From: Sphingomonadaceae bacterium | Lineage (GTDB): Bacteria; Pseudomonadota; Alphaproteobacteria; Sphingomonadales; Sphingomonadaceae | Assembly (NCBI GenBank): GCA_019239915.1 | Contig: JAFAZF010000065.1 | Span: forward strand, 22,812 to 86,811 | DNA length: 64,000 nucleotides | Direction: 5' to 3' | Part shown: positions 26,536 to 35,409 of the stretch, piece by piece | How positions within the stretch are numbered: position 1 is the stretch's first letter | Layout of the letters: the number at the start of each line of letters is the position of its first letter | The notes under the pieces: model-generated | What the model was told of the DNA's origin: nothing | The model's database searches: none | Seen by the model: the letters and a program-made list of their open reading frames with translations, nothing else | Position numbers and translations under genes: made by a program

Positions 26536-27783
26536 TCACATCTCCGCTCCCAGCGCGTCGGCGACGGTGAAGATATCCTTGTCGCCGCGGCCGGAGAGAT
26601 TGACGATGATGATCTGATCCTCGCGCATCGCCCGTGCGTGGCGGGTCACCGCGGCTAGCGCGTGGGCGGGCTCGAGCGCGGGGATGATACCCTCGGTGCG
26701 GCAGAGCAGCTGGAAGGCGTCGAGCGCCTCCTGGTCGGTCGCGCTTTCGTAGGTGACGCGGCCGATGTCGTGGAGATGGGCGTGCTCGGGCCCGATGCCG
26801 GGATAGTCGAGACCTGCCGAGATCGAATGCGCCTCGGTGATCTGGCCGTCCTCGTCCTGGAGCAGGAAGGTGCGGTTGCCGTGGAGCACGCCGGGCTCGC
26901 CGCCGGCGAGGCTCGCGGCATGCTTGTCGGTGTCGAGGCCGTGGCCCGCCGCCTCGACGCCGAGGATCTTGACGTCGGGATCATCTAGGAACGGGTGGAA
27001 CAGGCCGATCGCGTTCGAGCCGCCGCCGATGCAGGCGACGAGCAGATCGGGCAGCCGGCCTTCGCGCGCCAGGATCTGCGCGCGGGCCTCGCGGCCGATC
27101 ACGCACTGGAAATCGCGGACGAGCTCGGGATAGGGATGGGGGCCCGCCGCGGTGCCGATGATGTAGAAAGTGTCGTGGACGTTCGCGACCCAGTCGCGCA
27201 GCGCCTCGTTCATCGCGTCCTTGAGCGTCTGCGCGCCGGACGTGACCGGCCGCACCTCTGCGCCCAAGAGCTTCATGCGGAAGACGTTGGGTTTCTGCCG
27301 CTCGATGTCGCGCGCGCCCATGAAGATGGTGCAGGGCAGGCCGAAACGCGCTGCGACGGTGGCGGTGGCGACGCCGTGCTGGCCGGCACCGGTTTCGGCG
27401 ATGATCCGCGTCTTGCCCATGCGGCGGGCGAGCAGGATCTGGCCGATGCAGTTGTTGATCTTATGCGCGCCGGTGTGGTTCAAGTCCTCGCGCTTGAGGT
27501 AGATCTTTGCGCCCATCCTTTCGCCATTTGGGCCAGGTTCCGCGCCTTCGCGCAGCACCTCGGTCAGCCGCTCGGCATAATAGAGCGGGCTGGCGCGGCC
27601 GACATAATGTTCGAGCAGGTCGTCGAGTTCGGCCTGGAAGGCGGGATCGGCTTGTGCGGCGCGATATTCGCGCTCGAGGTCGAGGATCAGCGGCATCAGC
27701 GTCTCGGCGACGTAGCGGCCGCCAAACTGGCCGAAATGCCCGCGCTGATCGGGCTGCGCGCGGAGGGAATTGGCGAGCGTCAT
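26536..27783 (-). CDS. trpB: tryptophan synthase beta subunit
   Basis: PLP enzyme joining indole and serine to give tryptophan. The 415-residue protein has the PLP lysine in [11 protein letters not shown] (Lys108), [14 protein letters not shown], the phosphate-binding [12 protein letters not shown] and the C-terminal SGRGDKD. This is the TrpB1 type that pairs with TrpA. Its start overlaps the trpF stop by four bases. No attenuator or Trp-rich leader peptide is evident upstream of trpF. Confidence 0.98.
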   Translation of the reverse strand: MTLANSLRAQPDQRGHFGQFGGRYVAETLMPLILDLEREYRAAQADPAFQAELDDLLEHYVGRASPLYYAERLTEVLREGAEPGPNGERMGAKIYLKREDLNHTGAHKINNCIGQILLARRMGKTRIIAETGAGQHGVATATVAARFGLPCTIFMGARDIERQKPNVFRMKLLGAEVRPVTSGAQTLKDAMNEALRDWVANVHDTFYIIGTAAGPHPYPELVRDFQCVIGREARAQILAREGRLPDLLVACIGGGSNAIGLFHPFLDDPDVKILGVEAAGHGLDTDKHAASLAGGEPGVLHGNRTFLLQDEDGQITEAHSISAGLDYPGIGPEHAHLHDIGRVTYESATDQEALDAFQLLCRTEGIIPALEPAHALAAVTRHARAMREDQIIIVNLSGRGDKDIFTVADALGAEM

Positions 27784-28421
27784 AGAGACGCGACCGCTTG
27801 GCAGAAGCGCGCAATCCTGTCGACATCCTTGACGCCCGGCGCGCTCTCGACGCCCGAGGAGACGTCCACCGCGCGTGCGGACGTGATCCCGATCGCATCG
27901 CCGACATTGTCCGCGTCGAGCCCGCCCGAGAGCAGCCAGGGCAGGGGGTGCGCGAAGCCGTCGAGCAACGTCCAGTCAAAGCGCAGGCCCATGCCGCCCG
28001 GCAGCGTGCCCGGTGGCGTCTTGGCGTCGTAGAGGATGCGATCGGCAGCGCCCCGATAGGCGTGCGCGGCGGCGAGATCGGCGCGGGTGCGGACCGCGAT
28101 CGCCTTCCACACCTCGACAGCATGGCGTGCCTTGAACGCGGCGGCCTGCGCGGGCGATTCGGCGCCGTGCAGCTGGATCGCGGTGAGGCCGGCGCGCGCC
28201 ACCGCCTCGGCGATCAGCGCGTCGTCGGGATCGACGAACACGCCGACCTTGCCGACATGCTCCGGCACGCGGCGGGCAAGCGCCCCGGCCTGCTCGGGAG
28301 CGATGTCGCGCGGGCTCTTGGGGAAGAACACGAAGCCGATGTGGCGCGCGCCACCGGCGACCGCGGCGTCGACGGTTTCGGGCGTGGACAGCCCGCAGAT
28401 CTTGGCGGCGACACGTGACAT
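27780..28421 (-). CDS. trpF: phosphoribosylanthranilate isomerase
   Basis: Third step specific to tryptophan synthesis, an Amadori rearrangement. The 213-residue TIM barrel has the N-terminal signature [16 protein letters not shown] with catalytic Cys9, [24 protein letters not shown], and the phosphate-binding [10 protein letters not shown] and [15 protein letters not shown] with the catalytic Asp and conserved Ser-Gly. First gene of the trpFBA-accD-folC operon. TATATG lies 14-19 bases before the start on the minus strand and could be a -10 element, which would give a very short leader. Confidence 0.96.
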   Translation of the reverse strand: MSRVAAKICGLSTPETVDAAVAGGARHIGFVFFPKSPRDIAPEQAGALARRVPEHVGKVGVFVDPDDALIAEAVARAGLTAIQLHGAESPAQAAAFKARHAVEVWKAIAVRTRADLAAAHAYRGAADRILYDAKTPPGTLPGGMGLRFDWTLLDGFAHPLPWLLSGGLDADNVGDAIGITSARAVDVSSGVESAPGVKDVDRIARFCQAVASL

Positions 28422-28606
28422 CGGCCGGCATATAGGAGCGCCGCCGCAAAGGTGCAGCTATTTGCGTGGGTGGTTCGCTTCAGGGGGTTGCCATGGTCGC
28501 CCAGCCCTCAGACGAACGAGAGCTGGACTGCCGCGCCTGCGGCTTGCGCTCGGATGAAAGCAGGCGCCCACGGCGACGCGCGCTCCTGCGCGAACGAGCT
28601 GCGTTC

Positions 28607-28774
28607 TCAGGCGGCGTCGGACAGCCTGACCAAGATCCTCGCAGCAGCGCGCCCATAATTGTCGGCAAAATCGAGGTGCGTGCGACTCACCGAGGGACCG
28701 TCGGAATTGGCGGCCTTCGCGCGGCATTCCTGCTCGCGTCGGAGAAAATAGGCCTTGTCGTTGCGGGTGGGCAT
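28607..28774 (-). CDS. small hypothetical protein (55 aa), helical, charged
   Basis: A 55-residue frame with ATG at 28774 preceded by GGAGGC six bases away. The product starts MPTRNDKAYFLRREQECRAK, continues with HLDFADNYGRAA and ends RILVRLSDAA. The pattern AYFxRREQExRAKA...H(L)xxADxYxxxA matches small uncharacterised proteins frequent in sphingomonads and rhizobia, built of two amphipathic helices. Codon third positions are mostly G/C. It follows the efflux operon on the same strand and may be its last gene, though 47 bp and a micro-ORF separate them. Function unknown. Confidence 0.6.
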   Translation of the reverse strand: MPTRNDKAYFLRREQECRAKAANSDGPSVSRTHLDFADNYGRAAARILVRLSDAA

Positions 28775-28820
28775 GAGCCTGCCTCCGTGTCTCGGGGCGG
28801 CAGCGTAAACAATGATGCTG

Positions 28821-28901
28821 TCAGTCGCCGTCCTGCCAGGAAACCTCGGCGGCGATGACGCATTGTACGCCGGTTTCGAGCGTTTCGGAATTAAATTCCA
28901 T
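28821..28901 (-). CDS. possible 26-residue micro-ORF coupled to the efflux operon
   Basis: ATG 28901 overlaps the stop of the outer-membrane efflux gene as TGATG, an arrangement typical of translational coupling. The peptide begins MEFNSETLETGVQC and ends SWQDGD. There is no separate ribosome-binding site and codon bias is weaker than in the neighbours, so it may be chance. Confidence 0.25.
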   Translation of the reverse strand: MEFNSETLETGVQCVIAAEVSWQDGD

Positions 28902-30376
28902 CAACGCGCCGGCAGTTTCGCATCGTCCCAGCCACCGCCGAGCGCGCGATAGAGCGCGATCAGGTCGCGTCGGAGGTTGCCGTCGCTGGCCGCGAGCGAG
29001 TCGCGCAGCTGGAGCAGCTGCTGCTGCGCGTCGAGCACATCGGTATAGCCGGTGACGCCGGTGCGATAGCGCGCATCGACCGCTTGTACGGCGCGCTCGG
29101 CATCGGCGACGCCCGAGCGCAGCGCGGCGTTGCGCGTCTGCTCGGTCGCGGCGCGTGCGAGCGCATCCTCGACGTCGCGGAGCGCGCCCAGCACCGCCTG
29201 CTGATAGGCGAGGTAGCTCTGCTGCGCTTCCTCCTTGCGCTGCCCGACCGTGGCGCGGCGGCGGCCCCAATCGAGGATCGGGAAGCTCACCGCGCCCGCG
29301 GCCTGGCCGGTGCGACCGGTAATCGTCGCGATGTTGCCGAACGCCATCGACATCCAGTTGAGCGCGCCGGTGATGCTGAACTTAGGATAGAGATCGGCGA
29401 CCGCGACGCCGATGTCGGCAGTGGCGGCGGCAAGATTGCGCTCGGCAGAGCGGATGTCGGGGCGGCGGCGCAGCAGCTCGGAAGGGAGGCCGGGCGGCAC
29501 CGTCGGCGGCAGGGCCGGGGCCGGTCGTGCCGGCGTCAGCTCGGCGCTGAGACTCTCGGGCGTCTGCGCGACCAGCACGCCGAGCGCGTGGATCTGGATA
29601 CGCTCGTTGGCGATCAGCGGTGGCAGCGAGGCCTGCGCGGTGGCGAGCTGCGCACGCTGGCGGGCGAAATCCCCCTGCGGTACGAGCCCGACCTTCGCGG
29701 TTTCGCCGAGGATCTGGAGCGAGCGCGTCTGGCGCTGGATCTCGGCGGCGGCGACCGCCTCCTGCGCCTGATACTGCCGCAGCTGCAGATAGGCGTCGGC
29801 GACTTCGGAGACCACCGTCAGCTGCGCGTCGCGCGCGCTCCACTGCGCCGCCTCGGTCCGCGCGCGTGCGGCCTCGACCGAGCGGCGGATGCCGCCGAAC
29901 ACGTCGATCTGCCAACTCGCGTCGAGCCCGGCGGTGTAGCTGTTCTCGCTGGCATCGGGCAGCTTGAGCGTGGATGGCAGGTTGAGCGGCCGGCCGAACG
30001 CCTGGCCGATCTCGTGGTCGATCGCGGCGGTGTTGAGATGCACGGTGTCCTTGACGTCGCTATGGGCAGCCTGGCCCTGCGCGGTGAGGCTGGGCAGCGC
30101 CTGCGATCGGGCGATGGTGACGCCGAGCCGCGCCTCCTTGACCCGCGAGACCGCGGTCTGGACGTCGAGATTCTGCCGGAGCGCGATCTCGACCAAGCGG
30201 TCGAGCTCGGGATCGCCGAACACGTGCCACCAGCTGGCGAGGTCGCCCGGATCGCCGGTCGGCGCGGTCTCGATGAAGGCAGGCGGCGGATGATCGGCGG
30301 GGGCCACATAGTTCGGGCCGACCTCGCAGCCGGCGAGCGTCGCGGCGAACGCGAGCAGGGCGGCGGCGCGGCGCAT
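28901..30376 (-). CDS. outer-membrane efflux lipoprotein (TolC/OprM-NodT family)
   Basis: A 491-residue outer-membrane channel subunit. The N-terminal MRRAAALLAFAATLAGCEVG has a lipobox with Cys17, so it is probably lipidated. The body has two OEP repeats, with PxxW-type GDLASWWHVFGDPELDRLV, long heptad-rich helices (about 195-250 and 400-470) and LLRRRPDIRSAERNLAAATADIGVAVADLYP, the family signature. It forms the exit duct for the EmrB-like pump. Its ATG shares one base with the stop of the pump gene (TGATG overlap), showing coupling. Confidence 0.93.
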   Translation of the reverse strand: MRRAAALLAFAATLAGCEVGPNYVAPADHPPPAFIETAPTGDPGDLASWWHVFGDPELDRLVEIALRQNLDVQTAVSRVKEARLGVTIARSQALPSLTAQGQAAHSDVKDTVHLNTAAIDHEIGQAFGRPLNLPSTLKLPDASENSYTAGLDASWQIDVFGGIRRSVEAARARTEAAQWSARDAQLTVVSEVADAYLQLRQYQAQEAVAAAEIQRQTRSLQILGETAKVGLVPQGDFARQRAQLATAQASLPPLIANERIQIHALGVLVAQTPESLSAELTPARPAPALPPTVPPGLPSELLRRRPDIRSAERNLAAATADIGVAVADLYPKFSITGALNWMSMAFGNIATITGRTGQAAGAVSFPILDWGRRRATVGQRKEEAQQSYLAYQQAVLGALRDVEDALARAATEQTRNAALRSGVADAERAVQAVDARYRTGVTGYTDVLDAQQQLLQLRDSLAASDGNLRRDLIALYRALGGGWDDAKLPAR

Positions 30377-31980
30377 CAATGCCCTGGTCCCGGCGCGGCG
30401 CCCGGCTTGGGCGGCCGCAGCAGCAGCACCAGCGGCGTGACGACGAAGACGAAGATCATCAGGACGTGGAAGACGTCGACGAACGACAGCATCGTCGCCT
30501 GTTGCTGGACCTGCTGGTAGAGCGCGCCGAGCGGGCCTGCCATCGTATCGCTGGAGGCGCCGCCTGCCTGCGTCGCCCCGTTGATCGAGGCGCCGGCATT
30601 GTTGATCCATTCGTTGTAGTTGGGGTTGAGCCCGTTCAGCCCCTCGACCAGCCGCGTCTGGTGGAATTGCTGGCGCCGCTCGAGCATCGTCTGCGCGGTC
30701 GAGATGCCGAACGTGCCGCCGAGATTGCGGGCGACGTTGATCAGCGCGGACGCCTGGTTTGACTGCGATTGCGCGAGGCCGACATAGGCGGCCGCGCTCA
30801 CCGGCACGAACAGGAAGGGTAGCGCGAACGCCTGGTAGAGGCGTGCGAGCGCGGCGTCGCTGAACGAGATCGTGCTGTCGAGGTGCGTCATGTTCAGGAG
30901 CGCGAGCCCTTGGCTCAACAATGCGAAGCCGAGCAGCGCGCGGACGTCGACCTTGCCGGTCAGCATGCCGGCGAAGGGCATGACCAGAACCGTCGCGACG
31001 CCACCCGCGGTCAGCGCCAGTCCGGCGTCGGTCGCGGTGTAGCCGAGCACCTCCTGCAGCATCTGCGGGATGAGCTGCGTCGAGCCGAAGATGATCAGGC
31101 CGCCAGTCATCATCACGAGGCAGCAGATCGCGAAGTTGCGATTGGCGAGCACGCGCAGGTCGACGATCGGATCGTCGATGCTGAGCTCGCGGATGATGAG
31201 GCCGATGAAGCCGAGCGCCGAGAAGATCGCGGTGGTGGTGATCAGCCCGCTCGAGAACCAATCCTCGCGCTGGCCGCGATCGAGCGTCACCTCGAGGCAA
31301 CCGAGCGCCAGCGCGACGAACAGGAAGCCGAGCAGATCGACGCGCAGGCCGCCCTTCAGCCGTTTTGCGCGCTCCTTCGCCATGATCTTGGGTTCGCAGA
31401 CGAAAAGCTGGGCGAGGATGAAGGAGATGGCGCCGATCGGCACGTTGATCAGGAAGATCCAGTGCCAGTTGATGTTGTCGGTGATGACGCCGCCGAGCGT
31501 CGGCCCGAACACCGGCCCGCAGACGACGACGAAGGCGAAGGCGGCGAACGCCATGCCGCGTTGCTGCGGTGGGAAGGTATCGGCGATCATCGACTGTTCG
31601 ACCGGCGCGAGACCGCCGCCGCCGACGCCCTGAAAGACCCGCGCGAGGATCAGGAAGGTGAGGTTGGGCGCCATGCCGCACAGCAGCGACGAAATCGCGA
31701 ACAGCGCGATCGAGATCAGGAAGTAGCGCTTTCGGCCGATCGTGTCCGACAGCCAGCCCGAGATCGGGATGATCGCGGCGTTGGCGACGAGGTAGGAGGT
31801 GACCACCCAGGTCGCTTCGTCGTTCGAGATCGAGAGGCCGCCGGCGATATGGCTGAGCGCGACGTTGGCGATCGCGGCATCGAGCACCTCCATGAAGGTG
31901 GGGATGCTGATGATCGCGACGATCACCCATTTGTTGACCTTGCCCGCCGCCGAACGCGCGTCGCTCCACTGCTCAGCCAT
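30376..31980 (-). CDS. DHA2-family MFS drug efflux pump (EmrB-like)
   Basis: A 534-residue inner-membrane proton antiporter with 14 helices. It shows motif A (SDTIGRKRYFL), motif C-like GPVFGPTLGGVI, FMEVLDAAIANVAL in helix 1 and a periplasmic loop before helix 14 (QQFHQTRLVEGLNG). It should export hydrophobic drugs through the EmrA-like adaptor and the outer-membrane channel. ATG 31980 is chosen; its GGGGAGG ribosome-binding site is the last part of the family D palindrome lying between it and emrA. No regulator gene (MarR, TetR) is adjacent. Confidence 0.94.
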   Translation of the reverse strand: MAEQWSDARSAAGKVNKWVIVAIISIPTFMEVLDAAIANVALSHIAGGLSISNDEATWVVTSYLVANAAIIPISGWLSDTIGRKRYFLISIALFAISSLLCGMAPNLTFLILARVFQGVGGGGLAPVEQSMIADTFPPQQRGMAFAAFAFVVVCGPVFGPTLGGVITDNINWHWIFLINVPIGAISFILAQLFVCEPKIMAKERAKRLKGGLRVDLLGFLFVALALGCLEVTLDRGQREDWFSSGLITTTAIFSALGFIGLIIRELSIDDPIVDLRVLANRNFAICCLVMMTGGLIIFGSTQLIPQMLQEVLGYTATDAGLALTAGGVATVLVMPFAGMLTGKVDVRALLGFALLSQGLALLNMTHLDSTISFSDAALARLYQAFALPFLFVPVSAAAYVGLAQSQSNQASALINVARNLGGTFGISTAQTMLERRQQFHQTRLVEGLNGLNPNYNEWINNAGASINGATQAGGASSDTMAGPLGALYQQVQQQATMLSFVDVFHVLMIFVFVVTPLVLLLRPPKPGAAPGPGH

Positions 31981-31982
31981 GC

Positions 31983-32113
31983 GATCCTCCCCGGAACGGG
32001 GAGGGGGACCATTGCGCAGCAATGGTGGAGGGGAGACAAGGCGGGGCAGAGCGCTCGCGAAAAGCCCCCTCCACCGCACTGCGTGCGGTCCCCCTCCCCG
32101 TGCCGGGGAGGAT
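31983..32113. repeat. palindromic repeat, family D (ATCCTCCCCG...CGGGGAGGAT)
   Basis: The ends ATCCTCCCCGGAACGGGGAG and CCCCCTCCCCGTGCCGGGGA with GGAT are each hairpins and are inverse to each other; inside, ACCATTGCGCAGCAATGGTG and CACCGCACTGCGTGCGGTC are further hairpins. It lies inside the efflux operon, and its edge supplies the ribosome-binding site of the pump gene. Confidence 0.85.
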
Positions 32114-32127
32114 CGTCACCGGTGAAG

Positions 32128-33402
32128 TCACCGCACCGTCACCGTCGGCACCGCCGACATGCCCGGGCCGATCGGATAGTTGCGCGGATCGGGGCGGCCG
32201 CCGCCGATGTCGAACAGGATACGCACCGGCACGCGCTGCACGACCTTGACGTAATTGCCCGTCGCGTTCTGCGGCGGCAGCACCGCGAACGCCTGGCCGG
32301 CGCCGCGCTGGATCGAATCGACGTGGCCGACGAACTTCACGCCCGGAAAGGCATCGACCTTGATGGCGACATGCTGGCCGAGCCGCATCAGGGTGAGCTG
32401 CGTCTCCTTGAAGTTGGCGGTGATCCACATCTGGTCGGGCACCAGCGCCATCAGCTGCGTGCCGGGTCCGACATAGGAGCCGAGATTGACCTGCCGGTTG
32501 ACGACCTGGCCCGAGACCGGCGCCTTCAGCACGAGATCGTTGATCGTGACGTTGGCCTGCTGGACGCGCGCCTGCGCCGCCTTCACCTGTGCGCGCGCGG
32601 CGGTGACGTTCTTCTCCGCGGCCTTGACCTGCGCCTCCGCGCTGGTGACCTGCCGGCGCGCGGCGAGCGCCTGGGCGGCCGTGCTCTCGGCGGTCGCGCG
32701 CGCCTGATCGACCTGCGATTGCGCGGCGGCCTGCGCGTCGATCCGCTGGAGCGTCTGGTAACGCGCATAGTCGCGCGCGGCCTTGGCGGCGTCGGCGGCG
32801 GGAGCGGCGGCATTGGCTTCCGCTTGGCGACGCTGCGCGACGGCGGTATCGACCTGCGCCTGTGCCTGCAGCACCTGCGCACCCGCCTGGATGACGCCGG
32901 CGCGCGCCTCGGCGAGCTGTGCCTCGGGCGTATAGGGTTCGACCACCGCGAGGATCTGGCCGGCAGCGACATGGCGGTTGTCGGCATCGACGACGCGGAT
33001 GAGTTTGCCCGAGCTCTGCGCGGCGATGCGGACGATGTGCGCATCGACAAAAGCATCGTCGCTGGATTCGAAGCGGCGGGCGTGCAGCCACCACAGGATG
33101 CCGCCGATGATCAGGACCGCCGCGACGACCGCGAAGATGATCCAGAACAGCGGCCGCTTGTAGATCGGCGGGCCGTCGTCCTCCTGATCCTGTTTGTCGT
33201 CGTCGCGAGCTTCGTCGTCGTCGTTGCCGCCGCGCTTGTCGCCGTCGTCCTTCTTGCCGCCATCCTTCCCGCCGGAGCGATCACGGCCCTCGCCGTCATC
33301 GCGGGTGCGTTCACGATCCCTGTCATCGTGGCGATCGCGGTTTTGCTGGTCGTCCGAAGGCTGGGATGCAGGGCGCTGCCGATCGTCGTCGTCTTCCGCC
33401 AT
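32128..33402 (-). CDS. HlyD-family periplasmic adaptor (EmrA-like) with long charged N-terminus
   Basis: A 424-residue membrane-fusion protein linking the MFS pump to the outer-membrane channel. Residues 86-106 form the membrane anchor (PLFWIIFAVVAAVLIIGGIL). Next come a lipoyl half-motif (SSGKLIRVVDADNRHVAAGQILAVV), a long coiled-coil hairpin (about 155-275) and the second lipoyl half (LKAPVSGQVVNRQVNLGSYV). The first 79 residues are odd: nearly all Asp, Arg, Lys, Glu, Gln and Gly with no hydrophobic cluster, so a disordered cytoplasmic tail not normally found in EmrA. It is the first gene of the operon. Confidence 0.92.
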   Translation of the reverse strand: MAEDDDDRQRPASQPSDDQQNRDRHDDRDRERTRDDGEGRDRSGGKDGGKKDDGDKRGGNDDDEARDDDKQDQEDDGPPIYKRPLFWIIFAVVAAVLIIGGILWWLHARRFESSDDAFVDAHIVRIAAQSSGKLIRVVDADNRHVAAGQILAVVEPYTPEAQLAEARAGVIQAGAQVLQAQAQVDTAVAQRRQAEANAAAPAADAAKAARDYARYQTLQRIDAQAAAQSQVDQARATAESTAAQALAARRQVTSAEAQVKAAEKNVTAARAQVKAAQARVQQANVTINDLVLKAPVSGQVVNRQVNLGSYVGPGTQLMALVPDQMWITANFKETQLTLMRLGQHVAIKVDAFPGVKFVGHVDSIQRGAGQAFAVLPPQNATGNYVKVVQRVPVRILFDIGGGRPDPRNYPIGPGMSAVPTVTVR

Positions 33403-33494
33403 GCACGTCCCCGCAGCCCTGCCCGGCCGTCACAACGCGCCTGCAACGTCCCGGGTCCACTGGCAAGCACAAGGGTGGCGCTTAGGAACCTTCC

Positions 33495-33580
33495 ACCGTT
33501 CGGGCTGAGCTTGTCGAGGCCCCGTTCTTCTTCTTGGCGAAGAAAAAGGACAGCCCTTCAAGAAGCTCAGGGCGAACGGG
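33495..33580. repeat. palindromic repeat, family A-II (copy 2)
   Basis: ACCGTTCGGGCTGAGCTTGT with CGAGG pairs with CCCTTCAAGAAGCTCAGGGC with GAACGGG; the centre CTTCTTCTTGGCGAAGAAAA forms an inner hairpin. It separates the efflux operon from pstB. Confidence 0.85.
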
Positions 33581-33632
33581 TTCTACCTGACCGCGCGAGA
33601 TGCCAGCGTTCGCTGGCATGACGGCGAGTGGA

Positions 33633-34514
33633 TTAGCCGAAGCGGCCGGTGACGTAGTCGCGGGTCTGCTGGAGGCGCGGATTGGAGAAGAGGTCCGGCG
33701 TCGGCGAGAATTCGATCATCTTACCGAGGAACATGAAGCCGGTATAATCGGAGATGCGCGCCGCCTGCTGGAGGTTGTGCGTCACGATCACGATCGAGAT
33801 GTCGCTCTTGAGCTCCATCAGTGTCTCTTCCAGCTTCGCGGTCGAGATCGGGTCGAGCGCCGAGGCCGGCTCGTCGAGCAGCAGCACTTCGGGTTCCACC
33901 GCGATGCCGCGCGCGACGCAGAGCCGCTGCTGCTGACCGCCGGAGAGGCCGAGGCCCGAGGAATGGAGCTTGTTCTTGACCTCGTCCCACAAGGCGGCAC
34001 GGCGCAGCGCCTGCTCGACGATGCCGTCCATCTCGGAGCGGCTCTTCTTGTGGTAGAGGCGGACGCCGAACGCGACATTGTCGTAGATCGACATCGGGAA
34101 CGGCGTCGGCTTCTGGAACACCATGCCGATGCGCGCGCGCACCAGGCTGATGTCCATGTTCGTCGCTTGCATCTCGGCGGTTGCGTCGGTGGTGCCGCGC
34201 GCGCGCAGGCGGGCGACGGTCTTGCGGTCGTGGAGGATGTCGTCGCCGTTGAACAGGATGCGGCCCGTCGCCGACTGGTCGGGGTAGAGTTCGTAGATGC
34301 GGTTGAGCGTGCGCAGCAGCGTCGACTTGCCGCAGCCGGACGGGCCGATCAGCGCGGTGATCTTCTTGCGCTCGACCGGCAGGTCGACCGCGTGGAGCGA
34401 CTGCGATTTTCCATAGAAGAAATCGAGCGCGCGCGCCTCGAGGATGAGATTGTCGCTCGGCGGGCGGATCATGATCTGATCCGAGATGGCGGGAGCGGTG
34501 GCGACGTCGTTCAT
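33633..34514 (-). CDS. pstB: phosphate ABC transporter ATP-binding protein
   Basis: ATPase of the high-affinity phosphate importer. In the 293-residue form starting at ATG 34514, Walker A GPSGCGKS is at 57-64, followed by the Q-loop region [19 protein letters not shown], signature [16 protein letters not shown], Walker [14 protein letters not shown] and the H-loop [13 protein letters not shown]. These PstB-specific phrases leave no doubt. A GTG nine codons upstream is possible but lacks a better ribosome-binding site. Last gene of pstSCAB; phoU, which normally follows, is absent here. Confidence 0.96.
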   Translation of the reverse strand: MNDVATAPAISDQIMIRPPSDNLILEARALDFFYGKSQSLHAVDLPVERKKITALIGPSGCGKSTLLRTLNRIYELYPDQSATGRILFNGDDILHDRKTVARLRARGTTDATAEMQATNMDISLVRARIGMVFQKPTPFPMSIYDNVAFGVRLYHKKSRSEMDGIVEQALRRAALWDEVKNKLHSSGLGLSGGQQQRLCVARGIAVEPEVLLLDEPASALDPISTAKLEETLMELKSDISIVIVTHNLQQAARISDYTGFMFLGKMIEFSPTPDLFSNPRLQQTRDYVTGRFG

Positions 34515-34554
34515 CGGAGGTCTCTCTTCTCGGTCGGTCACGCTGGTTGGACGT

Positions 34555-35409
34555 TCAGGGGCGGGCCTGCGGACGCGCGAGCATCCGGCCGACGATGTTG
34601 ATGCTGAGCACCGCCACCGCGATCAGCAGCGCGCCCACCCAGGCGAGCCGGCGCCAATCGTCATAGGCGGAAAGCGCGAACTGGAAGATCGTGGTCGGCA
34701 GGCTCGCCATCGGGTGGAAGAGGTCGAGACTGAAGAATTGATTCCCCAGCGCCGTGAACAGCAGCGGCGCGGTTTCGCCCGAGATGCGCGCGAAGCCGAG
34801 CAGGCCGGCGGTGACGAGGCCGGCGGCGCCGGCGCGCCAGATCACCTTGCGGACGACGAAGGCGCGCGTCGCGCCGAGCGCCATGCCCGCCTCGCGCAGC
34901 TGCGCGGGCTGGAGATTGAGGATGTCCTCGGTCGTCCGCGTCACGATCGGCGCGGCGAGCAGCGCGAGCGCGACCGCGCCGGCCAGGCCCGAGAAGCCGT
35001 GGAAGGGCTTCACCATGAGCTGGTAGACGAACAGGCCGATCAGGATCGACGGCGCCGAGAGCAGCACGTCGTTGAGGAAGCGCACCGCGTGGCCGTAGGG
35101 CGTGCGGCCGCCATATTCGGCGAGATAGGTTCCGGCGAGCACGCCGACGATCACCGCGAACACCATTGCGGCGGCGCACATCATGATCGAGCCGACGATG
35201 GCGTTGGCGAGGCCGCCGGGGGATCCGGGGGCGGGCTGCGTCATCGTGAAGATCTTGAGATCGATGCCGCCGAGGCCCTGGTAGAGCAGTGATCCGAGGA
35301 TCAGCGCGAGCGCGCCGAGCGCGATCACGGTCGCGGCGCCGCAGAGCGCGACGAAGACGAAGTTGGTGCCGCGGCGGCGCGCGACGCGCCCCATGTCGAA
35401 CGCGCTCAC
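34555..35409 (-). CDS. pstA: phosphate ABC transporter permease PstA
   Basis: A 284-residue inner-membrane permease with six helices and the EAA-type loop ([23 protein letters not shown]) that docks Pst[32 protein letters not shown] is the PstA-specific stretch. It overlaps pstC by four bases and lies 40 bp before pstB, so the three are co-transcribed. Confidence 0.95.
   Translation of the reverse strand: MSAFDMGRVARRRGTNFVFVALCGAATVIALGALALILGSLLYQGLGGIDLKIFTMTQPAPGSPGGLANAIVGSIMMCAAAMVFAVIVGVLAGTYLAEYGGRTPYGHAVRFLNDVLLSAPSILIGLFVYQLMVKPFHGFSGLAGAVALALLAAPIVTRTTEDILNLQPAQLREAGMALGATRAFVVRKVIWRAGAAGLVTAGLLGFARISGETAPLLFTALGNQFFSLDLFHPMASLPTTIFQFALSAYDDWRRLAWVGALLIAVAVLSINIVGRMLARPQARP

Noticed and set aside
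28466..28858. Plus-strand frame with CRAC motif upstream of trpF
   Set aside because: No ribosome-binding site and antisense to the better-supported 55-residue gene.
30883..33621. 912-codon plus-strand frame opposite the efflux operon
   Set aside because: Shadow of emrA/emrB-like genes; its hydrophobic C-terminal part is simply the complement of the charged EmrA tail.
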